NCBI RefSeq assembly: GCF_036084755.1
Contig: NZ_CP107968.1
Span: forward strand, 310,001 to 374,000
Source: Streptomyces sp. NBC_00370
Lineage (GTDB): Bacteria > Actinomycetota > Actinomycetes > Streptomycetales > Streptomycetaceae
DNA length: 64,000 bases
Direction of reading: 5' to 3'
Shown here one piece after another: positions 16,716 through 24,862 of this stretch (its first letter is position 1; every line of letters starts with the position of its first letter). The notes beneath the pieces are model-generated. The model was not told the origin of the DNA and made no database searches. It saw only the letters and a program-made list of their open reading frames with translations. The translations under genes were made by a program, and so were the position numbers.

Positions 16716-17782
16716 GCACGGAACGGACAGCGACCGAGGAGGCCCCGGTCCTGCGGGCCATCGACGTCACGAAGCATTTCGAAATGCCGGGCGGCGCGCG
16801 CGTGCACGCCGTCGAGCACGTGGACGTCACGCTGCGCCCCGGCCGCATCGTCGCTCTGGTCGGAGAGTCGGGCTCGGGAAAGACGACCGTGGCCCGGCTG
16901 CTGGCGAGGATGTACGCGACCACGTCCGGCACGATCGAGCTGAACGGCGAGCCGGTCGCCACCCGGCGCGCGCCGGGCCGCGACTACCACCGACAGGTCC
17001 AGCTCATCTTCCAGGACCCCTTCGGCTCCCTGCACCCGGGCCACACGATCGGCTACACGCTCCAGCGCCCGCTGCTCATCCACCGGCACGCCAGAACCAA
17101 GGCGCAGGCCCGCTCGCTCGCGGCGGAGCTGTTGGAACAGGTGGGTCTCACGCCGGCCCAGGATTACCTGTCCAAGCTCCCGCACTCCCTGTCGGGCGGT
17201 CAGCGCCAGCGCGTGGTCATCGCCCGCGCGCTCGCGGTGCGGCCCTCGGTGCTGCTGGGCGACGAGCCGATCTCCATGCTCGACGTATCGATCCGCCTGG
17301 ACATGCTCAACCTCCTCGGCAAGCTCCGTGACGAACGGGGCCTCGCCCTGCTGTACATCACGCACGACATCGCCTCCGCCCGTTACCTGTGCGACGACGT
17401 GCAGGTCATGTACGCGGGGCAGATGGTCGAGGGCGGCCCCAAGGACGCGGTGATCAACACACCGCGCCACCCCTACACCCGGATGCTGGTCGAGGCATCC
17501 CCCGATCCGGCCCGGCGCATCACCGTGAACCGGGCCACCGCGTTCGACGAGGGCGAGACGGCGGGCGAGCCTCCGAACCTGACGGACCCGCCCGCCGGTT
17601 GCCGATTCCATCCACGCTGCCCCTTCGCGATGGACGAGTGCCGCACCTCGTTCCCGCCGCGCACCGACCTGGGCGGCGGCCACTGGGCGCACTGCTGGCT
17701 GCACGACAAGGGCCGCGGCGCGGAACTGGCCGCGCCGCTCAAGGGCTTGGAAACGGGCCGGCCGCAGGTCGCGGCCGGCTGA
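16712..17782 (+). CDS. ABC transporter ATP-binding protein (DppF/OppF type)
   Basis: The product is 356 residues. Its ATG overlaps the previous stop by four bases. Walker [10 protein letters not shown] is at 51-59, the Q-loop at LIFQDPFGSLHP, the signature LSGGQ at 160-164, Walker B SVLLGDEP near 179-186 and the switch His in ITHDIASARYL. The C-terminal CRFHPRCPFAMDEC extension is present. It is the last gene of the importer operon, followed immediately by a strong terminator. Confidence 0.93.
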   Translation: MSTERTATEEAPVLRAIDVTKHFEMPGGARVHAVEHVDVTLRPGRIVALVGESGSGKTTVARLLARMYATTSGTIELNGEPVATRRAPGRDYHRQVQLIFQDPFGSLHPGHTIGYTLQRPLLIHRHARTKAQARSLAAELLEQVGLTPAQDYLSKLPHSLSGGQRQRVVIARALAVRPSVLLGDEPISMLDVSIRLDMLNLLGKLRDERGLALLYITHDIASARYLCDDVQVMYAGQMVEGGPKDAVINTPRHPYTRMLVEASPDPARRITVNRATAFDEGETAGEPPNLTDPPAGCRFHPRCPFAMDECRTSFPPRTDLGGGHWAHCWLHDKGRGAELAAPLKGLETGRPQVAAG

Positions 17783-17785
17783 CGA

Positions 17786-17842
17786 ACGGCCGGCCGCGGC
17801 CGGGCACCACGGGGTCCGTGGTACCCGGCCGCGGCCGGCCGT
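17786..17842. terminator. strong bidirectional terminator hairpin
   Basis: Arms at 17786-17804 (ACGGCCGGCCGCGGCCGGG) and 17824-17842 are exact 19-base complements. An inner ACCACGG/CCGTGGT pair extends the stem. It sits four bases after the importer stop and between convergent genes, so it can end transcription from both sides. Confidence 0.85.
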
Positions 17843-17864
17843 CGAGGATCGGTGGACCGGAGGC

Positions 17865-18575
17865 TCAGGCGCCCGGCAGGTCGTAGGTGTCCAGTCGGCC
17901 ACACATGCCGTACTTGCCGCGTACGGCGGGGGTCCGCGCGTGCACGGCGGCCTCGGCGAGATGGCTCACATCACCTGCGGCCAAGTGGTCGAGCTGTGCG
18001 CCCGTCGCCCTGACGGCCCGCAGCGCGCCGCGTTCCCAACGCTCGCGCCAGTCCGCGAGCCGCGGCAGGACCAAGGCGGCCGCGGCCTTGTGGAAGGCGC
18101 GCAACGGTCCAGGCTCCCCCGCCTCGGCGGCGGCGCGCAGAACGGCGAAACCCTCGACAGCCAAGTCACGGCGGCGCCGCGCGGCCGCCTCCGTCTCCTC
18201 GGCGGGCAGGGCGACGGCCGCGGCGTACGTGCGCGGATCGAGGTGGGCGGGCGGCAAGGTGAGAACCGCGTCGCCCGCCTCCGGAAGACCGTTGTTCTGC
18301 ATCAGGACCGTGATGCGTAGCTCGTCCTCGTCGACGAGTCGGTGGATCGTGCCCGGCGTGAACCAGACCACGGACCCGGCCGCCAGTGGCGTCGAGGTGA
18401 AACCGCGGCTCGTGATCGTCTGCACGGCGCCCCGACCCGACTCCACCACGTACCCCTCGGTGCAGACCAGATGCAGATGAGGGCTGCCGCCGCAGTGGCC
18501 GTCCGCCGCCTCCCAGTCGTAGACGGAGAGATGGGAGACGCCGACGGCGCCCGGCAGGCCGTCGAAGCTCACCAT
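17865..18575 (-). CDS. cupin-fold sugar-associated protein
   Basis: The product is 236 residues and starts MVSFDGLPGAVGVSHLSVYD at ATG 18575, which overlaps the upstream stop. The N-terminal half is cupin-like: histidines in GGSPHLHLVCTEGY, then GFTSTPLAAGSVVWFTPGTI with a second His in IHRLVDE. The C-terminal half is alpha-helical and Arg/Ala-rich with no recognised domain. Its place at the end of a Gfo/Idh-DUF6807 operon suggests a role in sugar or sugar-acid processing. Isomerase, sensor and binding roles cannot be separated from sequence. Confidence 0.7.
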   Translation of the reverse strand: MVSFDGLPGAVGVSHLSVYDWEAADGHCGGSPHLHLVCTEGYVVESGRGAVQTITSRGFTSTPLAAGSVVWFTPGTIHRLVDEDELRITVLMQNNGLPEAGDAVLTLPPAHLDPRTYAAAVALPAEETEAAARRRRDLAVEGFAVLRAAAEAGEPGPLRAFHKAAAALVLPRLADWRERWERGALRAVRATGAQLDHLAAGDVSHLAEAAVHARTPAVRGKYGMCGRLDTYDLPGA

Positions 18576-19480
18576 GTCTGCTTCGCGAGATAGGAGGCGA
18601 TGTCTCCGCGTTCCCACTGGCCGTCCGCGACGACGACGCGGTAGCGCCGGACGAGCGTGTCGCCGGGCACCAGGACCAGTTCTTCGTAGAAGGCCCAGGA
18701 GGGGGCGACGGCCGCGAAGGGGTCGTTGCGGACGAACCAGTGCGCGGGATGCGCGCCGTGCTCACCGGTGTGATCGTTCTCGGGGGCGTGGGCGAAGACT
18801 ACGGTCGCGTGCCCGTCGACACCGTCGAACTCACCCCTGAACGCGAGCCACGGCGACTGCGTGCCCATGACCTCAGCGCCTTCGGCGTCGGCGGTCAGCA
18901 CCCGGCCGTCGCGGAAAGCGCGCGGCCCGCGCCAGAACAGGCCTGTGTACCCGGCCAGTTCGCGGCCTTCGGTGGTCGGGCTGCCGAAGCGCAACGGCTC
19001 GTCGCGGAGATTGGTGACGGCGGTGGAGATGGTGAGGTGCCAGGCGCCCGAGCCCGGCCGCGGGACGGCTGCTTCGACGCGGCGCCGCTCGTCGGCCCAC
19101 GCGGAGCCGTCGTGCGCACGCCAGGTCAGGCGCTCGGCGATGACCGCGAGGCCGTCCTGCGCACGCACGTCGTCGAAGCCCTCGTGGGTCATCGAGCCCA
19201 CCCGGTCGGGCAGTTCGAGGTAGCCCTCGCCGTGCACGTAGGAGTTGCCGCCCCACAGGTTCTGTCCCGAGAGGTGGGAGGCCGTCACCTGGATGCCCTT
19301 GTGCCACCGGTGATCGTTGGGCCGGTAGTCGGTGACGACGCCGCCGGAGAGCGTGGCGAGGGGATGCAGGTACGGCTTGGGCGCCTCGAAGGCGGCTTCC
19401 GGCGCGTAGACGTAGGAGAGCAGGCGGGTGCCGTCGTGCGCCACGTCGATGCGTTCGCCGTGGAGATGAGTCAGTTTCAC
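18569..19480 (-). CDS. DUF6807 (PmoA-like) family protein
   Basis: The product is 303 residues. GTG 19480 overlaps the Gfo/Idh stop by four bases (GTGA). Family-like features are PYLHPLATLSGGVVTDYRPN followed by DHRWHKGI, then LWGGNSYV, a Phe/Trp-rich core (GYTGLFWRGPRAF) and HPAHWFVRNDPFAAVAPSWA. This family was named after methane-oxygenase-associated proteins. In actinobacteria it is mostly found beside Gfo/Idh oxidoreductases in carbohydrate loci, as here, and it has no established reaction. The conserved His-rich DHRWHKG is a likely ligand or metal site. Confidence 0.75.
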   Translation of the reverse strand: MKLTHLHGERIDVAHDGTRLLSYVYAPEAAFEAPKPYLHPLATLSGGVVTDYRPNDHRWHKGIQVTASHLSGQNLWGGNSYVHGEGYLELPDRVGSMTHEGFDDVRAQDGLAVIAERLTWRAHDGSAWADERRRVEAAVPRPGSGAWHLTISTAVTNLRDEPLRFGSPTTEGRELAGYTGLFWRGPRAFRDGRVLTADAEGAEVMGTQSPWLAFRGEFDGVDGHATVVFAHAPENDHTGEHGAHPAHWFVRNDPFAAVAPSWAFYEELVLVPGDTLVRRYRVVVADGQWERGDIASYLAKQTW

Positions 19481-20646
19481 GCGGTGCCCTCCAGATCATT
19501 CATGGGTGCCCAGCCGGGGGTGCCTCCGTGCAGGACCGGGTAGAAGTCGTCGCCCGGCCCGATCTCGCCCGCGTGGACCGTGGCGTCGGTGAACGCCGAC
19601 TTGTAGAGGGCCGAGACAAGTTCGAGCGTGGTCCTGCCGCCCGCCCCGCTCGTGCCGGGACGCCTGCCCGCGCGCAGGTCGTCGACGAAGGAACGTACCT
19701 GGGCCAGGTGCGAGCTGGGCTCGTCGGCGCCGAAGTCCCGCCACGCGGCGGCCGTCTCCTCGGGGACTCCGGGGGCGGGGCTGATGTGCCAGTCGGCGTT
19801 GGAGTGGCCGTACAGGTGGGTGACCTCCACCGTCGCGTATTCGCAGTCGATCCTGATGCGGCTGACCTCGTCGGGGCTCAGGACGCTGTTCACGACAGTG
19901 CCGAGCGCGCCGTTCTCGAAGCGGACAAGAGCGGTCGAGACGTCTTCGGTGCGCACGTCGTGGACCAGCCGGCCCGCCATCGCCTTGACTTCGTCCCACG
20001 GGCCGAGCAGGTCGAGCAACAGGTCCATCTGATGGATACCGTGCCCCATGGTGGGCCCGCCCCCCTCGGTCTCCCACTGCCCGCGCCAGGGCGCGGCGAA
20101 GTACGCGGCGTCGCGGTACCAGGTGGTCTGACAGTGCGCCACCAGCGGGCGGCCCAGCGCCCCGTCCCGCAAGAGACGCCGCACATGGCGTGGACCGGAG
20201 CCCAGCCGGTGCTGGAACACGATGGCCGCGTAGGGACCGTCGTCGCCCTCCTCGGCGCGCATCGCGTCGAAGTCCTCCAGGGAAGGGCAGGGTGGCTTCT
20301 CGCACAGCACCCACGCGCCGGCCCGCAGGGCGGAGATCGTCTGCTCCCGGTGCACCGAGGGCGGAGTGCAGAGCACCACCAGGTCAGGTTTCTGCTCGGT
20401 GAGCATGAGGTCGAGCCCCGTGTAGGGGTGCGGGATGCCGCCCTCCGCACAGAAGGAGCGGACGGACTCCTCGGACACGTCCACGGCGGCGACGACGTCC
20501 ACCCCGGCGAGGGACCGGAGGGCGGGCAGGTGAGCTCCCCTCGCGATCCCGCCGGTGCCCACGACGGCAGCGCGCAGCGTCCGGTCGGAGCCTGGCGAAT
20601 CGGTTACGGGTTCTGGACGTCCTGAAGAGCGGGACAGAGCGAACAC
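19477..20646 (-). CDS. Gfo/Idh/MocA-family oxidoreductase
   Basis: The product is about 389 residues if translation starts at GTG 20646. The next GTG upstream (20652) is possible, and no clear ribosome site decides between them. The Rossmann fold is at LRAAVVGTGGIARGAHLPAL, and the family catalytic-Lys motif is VLCEKPPCPS. The substrate-side GGGPTMGHGIHQMDLLLDLL holds the typical catalytic His. These NAD(P)-dependent enzymes oxidise or reduce sugars and inositols. The gene leads a three-gene overlapping operon with DUF6807 and a cupin, and LacI-type motifs lie in its promoter region. Confidence 0.88.
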   Translation of the reverse strand: MFALSRSSGRPEPVTDSPGSDRTLRAAVVGTGGIARGAHLPALRSLAGVDVVAAVDVSEESVRSFCAEGGIPHPYTGLDLMLTEQKPDLVVLCTPPSVHREQTISALRAGAWVLCEKPPCPSLEDFDAMRAEEGDDGPYAAIVFQHRLGSGPRHVRRLLRDGALGRPLVAHCQTTWYRDAAYFAAPWRGQWETEGGGPTMGHGIHQMDLLLDLLGPWDEVKAMAGRLVHDVRTEDVSTALVRFENGALGTVVNSVLSPDEVSRIRIDCEYATVEVTHLYGHSNADWHISPAPGVPEETAAAWRDFGADEPSSHLAQVRSFVDDLRAGRRPGTSGAGGRTTLELVSALYKSAFTDATVHAGEIGPGDDFYPVLHGGTPGWAPMNDLEGTA

Positions 20647-20662
20647 CCCCACGGTGCGGTGT

Positions 20663-20751
20663 GATAGCAAGCGCTTTCTCCGTGAACCTACGAGCCGTAT
20701 GAGAACGTTGTCAACCTCGACGCCGCCCCATCCTGGGAACGTTGCCAGAAA
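20663..20751 (-). promoter_or_regulatory. LacI-type operator motifs upstream of the Gfo/Idh operon
   Basis: Three CG-centred motifs are visible. AGCAAGCGCTTTCT (20666-20679) has an AAGCGCTT core. GAGAACGTTGTC is at 20701-20712. GGGAACGTTGCC is at 20735-20746 and continues as CAGAAA. GAACGTTGCCAGAAA (20737-20751) matches the left half of the perfect operator at 11861 in 13 of 15 bases. These suggest that the LacI regulator at 10758 also controls this operon. Confidence 0.6.
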
Positions 20752-20793
20752 GTGGGTGCCGGGGGTCGACCCGCCCGTCCGGCCGCCCACCTC

Positions 20794-21351
20794 TCAGCGC
20801 TGTACGGCGCGGTCCTGCCAGCGGTAGAGGTCGCGCAGCAGAGAAATCTCGGCGCCGTGATGGATCAGTTCCCTGTTGACGTGCAGGACGATGCCCTCCA
20901 CGGGAAACCGCTCGGGACCCACCGTGGGCGGATTGTCCAGGTCGGCGTCCGAGAGTTCGCGGACCCCCGCGTTCCATCTCCCGTACATCTCGTCGAGCTG
21001 TTCGAGCGCCTCGTCAGCGGTCCCCGCGTAGGCAAATGTCCGGAAGTCGACGTCCTGGCCGCCGAAGTGCCATCCGACCCGATAACCCAGACAGGAGACG
21101 ACGATGTGCGCCAGCCGCCAGGCAATCGTGGTCACCGGCGACGGGACCGGGTCAGGGGACGCGGTGTCCATCGTCCATTCCCCCGAACCTGCCGACATCG
21201 GCGCGGCCGACGTGCCACGTGGGCGGATGCTCCAGCAGCCACGCACCGGCTCCCAGAAGTACTCCTCATCGGCAAGACCCTGCAGCCGCGGCCGCAGGTT
21301 CTTGTGCCAGTGCCGGTCCAGCTGGTCCGCGATTCGCTCGCTCCTTGTCAT
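20794..21351 (-). CDS. DinB-superfamily protein
   Basis: The product is 185 residues starting MTRSERIADQLDRHW at ATG 21351. It has the DinB four-helix pattern with three potential metal-binding histidines: TTIAWRLAHI, then LHVNRELIHHGAEI near the C-terminus. Comparable actinobacterial proteins (DUF664-like) include mycothiol- or bacillithiol-type transferases. The function here is unknown, and the neighbours, a sugar operon and a secreted glycosidase, give no strong clue. Confidence 0.75.
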   Translation of the reverse strand: MTRSERIADQLDRHWHKNLRPRLQGLADEEYFWEPVRGCWSIRPRGTSAAPMSAGSGEWTMDTASPDPVPSPVTTIAWRLAHIVVSCLGYRVGWHFGGQDVDFRTFAYAGTADEALEQLDEMYGRWNAGVRELSDADLDNPPTVGPERFPVEGIVLHVNRELIHHGAEISLLRDLYRWQDRAVQR

Positions 21352-21477
21352 CTCCGCACAGTACATACAACGTAGACCTGGCAGCCGCGCAGCACCTCGC
21401 GGTCCGGAGTCAGCCGAACGCCCAACTCCGCCTGCGGCAGGCCCCCAACGCCGTTCAGACGTGCGCCTCCGGGGCCG

Positions 21478-24400
21478 CTAGTCGGCGTACGCCTCGATGC
21501 TCACCACTTGGGCGGTCGCTGTGCCCGCCGCGGTGTATCGGACGTAGCGCGCGGAGACAGGTGAGGCGGTGACCGTGGTGTTGGACGCTGCGGCTGCCGC
21601 GACCGGCGTGCCGAACGGTGTCCAGGTCTTGCCGTCGCGTGATACATCGATCCGGTAGGCGGTCGTCGCTCCGTGGGACTGGACGACCGTCCGGCACAGG
21701 GTCTTGGCCTTGCCCAGGTCGACGGTGAGGGTGGAGCCTGGGCCGGTCGCCTTCCACCAGGTGCTGGGGCTGCCGTCGACGGCGGCGACCGCGGGGAAGC
21801 TGAGGTCGGCCGTGGACGTGCTGACGGCCGTGCAGCGTGCGACATCCCGGGTCGGCGTCAGGTCGGGGCGCCGGGTGGGGATCGTCATGCTCTGGTGTCC
21901 GTGCAGCGTGGTCAGCCGGCCGGCGGCCGACACCGTCAGGGACCGGCCGCCGCGCATCGTCACCCGCGTCGTGTCATGACGGACGGAGATGTCGAAGGTG
22001 CTGCCGTGCCACTGGAGGCCGGTGATGTCGACACCCGGGATGTGCGGCGGGAGCATCGGGTCGACGGTGACCGCGTCGGTTTGGAACCGGAGGCCGGTGA
22101 AGCCGTACTGGAAGGCCTGCAGCACCCCGCCGATCCCGGTGGTGAAGGTGAACGCCCCGCCGGCGCGCGTCTCGGCGAACTGGTCGAACGGCGCGGCGAT
22201 GAAGGGATCGAGGCCGCGCTTGAGGAACGTCTCGGTGACGCAGCCGGGGGTCCCGAGCGCGGCGCTGTCGATCAGGTTGATCGAGTCCGTCATGGACGGG
22301 CCGTTGATGTCGGTGCGGGGCGTGTAGTAGTCGAGGTCGGCCTGCGCCTGCTCGTCGGTCATCGGATAGGCCAACGGGTACTGCAGCATGACGGTGTCGG
22401 CCTGGTTGATCGTGTCGCCGCGGTACCCGTCGAACTCCTGGTGCACCCCGGTGGCCGGGTCGACGGGCACGCTCAGCCCGCCGGCGACCTGCGCCCACCG
22501 GGGATCGGGCTGTTCGCCGACGAGTTTCGCGGCCGTGACGGCGGTGTTCAGGCTGCTGATCGCACCGGCGTTGGTGTACGCGCTGTTGTTGACGTTGTCG
22601 TGGTTCTCGTCCGGGGACTGCACCCCGTTGAGGTCGTAGCCGCCCTGACCGTCGGGCGTGGCCCTGCTCGCCCAGAACTGCGCGACCGACTTGATCACCG
22701 GCCAGCCCTTGGTGCGCAGCCACTTCAGGTCTCCGGTGGCTTCGTAGTACTGCCACTGTGCCAGCGCGACATCGGAGTCGATGTGGATCTCGCGCGGGTG
22801 GATGCCCACGTCGGCTCCGGTGTCCGCGCTCTCCCAGGGGTACTGCGCGCCTTGGAAACCGTGCGAAGCGGCGTTCGCGACGGCCGCGGGCAGGAGCGCT
22901 TCGCGGTAGTCGAGCAGGTTCTTGGCCAGGTCCGGATGGCCGGCCAGGAGCGCGGGGTTCATCCAGGTGTCCGCGTCCCAGAAGACATGTCCGTTGTAGT
23001 CGGCGGAGGTCAGTCCGCCGGGAGAGGAACCCCAGGTGACGCCGTCGCGGACCGCGGAGAGCAGGTAGAACGCGCTGGCGCGCAACTGCTGTGTCAGGGA
23101 CGGGTCTCCGGGAACGGTGATGTCGGACTGCCACAGGCGTGCCCACGCACGCGTGTGGTCGTTCTCCACCTGCCGCCATCCTCGTTGGGCGGCGTGTGCC
23201 GCGTAGTTCCGAGCCGCGGCCTGCGGGTCGGCGGGTCCGTTCGTCACCAGGGGCGCCGAGCCCTGTGCGGTGTCGTTGGAGGACGCGACGCCGACGAACT
23301 TCGTCGCCTGGTAGGTCTTTCCGGCTCTGACGTGGAGATCGGCGCTCTGGGCGAGCGAGTCGGCGGGCACGTCGGTGTACGGCTTGGTCGCCACGCGGTC
23401 GCCGTCGACGCGCAGTACGGACGAGAGCCCGGCCCGCATGCCGATCTGCTGCGTGGTGAGGCTCTCGCTCATCGTCGCCGACCTCCCGTCGACGTGTCCG
23501 GCCGAGACCTGCGTCAGGTTGACGGACTTGGCCAGCCGGTGGTTGGCCGGGAGGGTGTCGGCCCGCCCGTCGAACATGTCGATCACCGACAGGGGTCCGC
23601 TCCAGTTCACCGGGGTGATGTCGACCTGGGTGACGCCGAGATGGGCGTCGGCTTGGTCGACCAGTACCCGATAGGTCAGCCGGGTCGCCCGCCCCGCCGG
23701 CGAAGTCCACTTCAGCGAGGTGGTGATGATGCCGGCCCGGAGATCAAGGGACTGCCGGTAGTCCGAGGTCGTCCCCGTCGGCGCCGTAGCGGCCGGTGGT
23801 GTGTCCTGCGGGGACAGTGAGATCTCGTCCACGTTGGCCAGGCAGCTGTCGCCGGCGGCGCAGGTGACGGCCGCGGTGTTCGCACCGGAAGTGACGGGGA
23901 CGTCGAGCGTGGCCGTCGCCCAGGTGTCCCAGGAACTGGTACCGGGCAACTGGAGCTGGACCGGGCCCGCTCCGTTCACCTGTGCGGTCAGCGTCTGGGC
24001 CTTACCGGAGCCCGCGGCGTAGCGGACCGTGAGGCGCGCGGTGCCCGCCGGGACGTCGGCCACGGTGACGGTGGAGGCGGCACCGACGGCCGGCTTCCCG
24101 AGGGGGCCGTAGCCGGCGACGAACCCCGTCCCCCCGAAGTTCTTGTGGCTCGTGTCGACGAACGCCCCACCGGACAGCTTTCCGGACTCCGCCTCGCAGA
24201 CGACGCCGAAACTGCAGCTGCCCGATGCGACGTTGCCGTAGATCGCGCTGCCTTCGGAGATCCCCAGCGTGGACCAGGCCGGAATGTTCACGCGCTGCGG
24301 GGAGATCCCCGGCCCCTGCCCGTAGAAGCCCGCGAGCTGCGATTCGGTCAGCAACGGCGTGGCCGAGAAGCCGGCGCCCTCCGCGGGCACCCGGGTCGAC

Positions 24401-24600
24401 AAGTACCCGTTGCCCAGGGGCGCCGAGGCGTAGTCGGTGGACGGATCGGTCGTGCTGAGCACCCAGCTCGCATCCGTCTTTCCCGTAGCCGCTGCTGCTG
24501 ACGGCGGATCGAGAACGCCGGCTGTCACGGTCGACAGCAGCAGGCTCGCCAAGGCGACGGCGACGGAGGTGCGGCGGATTCTCGTTCTCCGAGGTATCAC
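21478..24600 (-). CDS. secreted GH65 glycoside hydrolase with CBM and F5/8-type C domain
   Basis: The product is 1040 residues with a signal peptide of about 38 residues (VAVALASLLLSTVTAGVL, then AAAATG). After an N-terminal beta domain there is an inserted CBM6/35-like module starting near residue 128 (VCEAESGKLSGGAFVDTSHK). The GH65 barrel carries HVFWDADTWMNPALLAGHPD, YPWESADTG and the catalytic-acid motif QSPDENHDNVNNSAYTN (Glu665). A C-terminal F5/8-type C domain (about 915-1040: AAVDGSPSTWWKATGP, LCRTVVQSHGA) ends the protein. GH65 contains phosphorylases and hydrolases of alpha-glucosides. Secretion argues for a hydrolase on an external polymer or glycan. Confidence 0.88.
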   Translation of the reverse strand: MIPRRTRIRRTSVAVALASLLLSTVTAGVLDPPSAAAATGKTDASWVLSTTDPSTDYASAPLGNGYLSTRVPAEGAGFSATPLLTESQLAGFYGQGPGISPQRVNIPAWSTLGISEGSAIYGNVASGSCSFGVVCEAESGKLSGGAFVDTSHKNFGGTGFVAGYGPLGKPAVGAASTVTVADVPAGTARLTVRYAAGSGKAQTLTAQVNGAGPVQLQLPGTSSWDTWATATLDVPVTSGANTAAVTCAAGDSCLANVDEISLSPQDTPPAATAPTGTTSDYRQSLDLRAGIITTSLKWTSPAGRATRLTYRVLVDQADAHLGVTQVDITPVNWSGPLSVIDMFDGRADTLPANHRLAKSVNLTQVSAGHVDGRSATMSESLTTQQIGMRAGLSSVLRVDGDRVATKPYTDVPADSLAQSADLHVRAGKTYQATKFVGVASSNDTAQGSAPLVTNGPADPQAAARNYAAHAAQRGWRQVENDHTRAWARLWQSDITVPGDPSLTQQLRASAFYLLSAVRDGVTWGSSPGGLTSADYNGHVFWDADTWMNPALLAGHPDLAKNLLDYREALLPAAVANAASHGFQGAQYPWESADTGADVGIHPREIHIDSDVALAQWQYYEATGDLKWLRTKGWPVIKSVAQFWASRATPDGQGGYDLNGVQSPDENHDNVNNSAYTNAGAISSLNTAVTAAKLVGEQPDPRWAQVAGGLSVPVDPATGVHQEFDGYRGDTINQADTVMLQYPLAYPMTDEQAQADLDYYTPRTDINGPSMTDSINLIDSAALGTPGCVTETFLKRGLDPFIAAPFDQFAETRAGGAFTFTTGIGGVLQAFQYGFTGLRFQTDAVTVDPMLPPHIPGVDITGLQWHGSTFDISVRHDTTRVTMRGGRSLTVSAAGRLTTLHGHQSMTIPTRRPDLTPTRDVARCTAVSTSTADLSFPAVAAVDGSPSTWWKATGPGSTLTVDLGKAKTLCRTVVQSHGATTAYRIDVSRDGKTWTPFGTPVAAAAASNTTVTASPVSARYVRYTAAGTATAQVVSIEAYAD

Positions 24601-24636
24601 GGACTCGCCTTCGCATCAGGGCACTTGGCAGGATGC

Positions 24637-24666
24637 ACTGTAAGGAGCGCGTTTCCGCCGTGTCAA
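24637..24666 (-). promoter_or_regulatory. sigma70-like promoter of the GH65 gene
   Basis: Read on the minus strand, TTGACA (24661-24666) and TACAGT (24637-24642) are separated by 18 bases. They lie about 40 bases upstream of the GH65 start. The remaining bases up to 24862 hold no gene that I can see. Confidence 0.6.
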
Positions 24667-24862
24667 CGCTTGAAGACGCGCCGATGACGTGCAGGTTCGG
24701 GCGGGGCGGACGTGGTCGGCGCGCCGGGAACGGGGGTCCCAGGATTCCTCGTCGAGGAGGAGTCCATGGCCCAGTAGTCCGGCTGCTCGGACGGCGCTGG
24801 ACAAGGACCGGCAACGTCGGGGGCCTGAAAAGCAGGAGAGCGGCCGACCGGCCGATGTCGTA

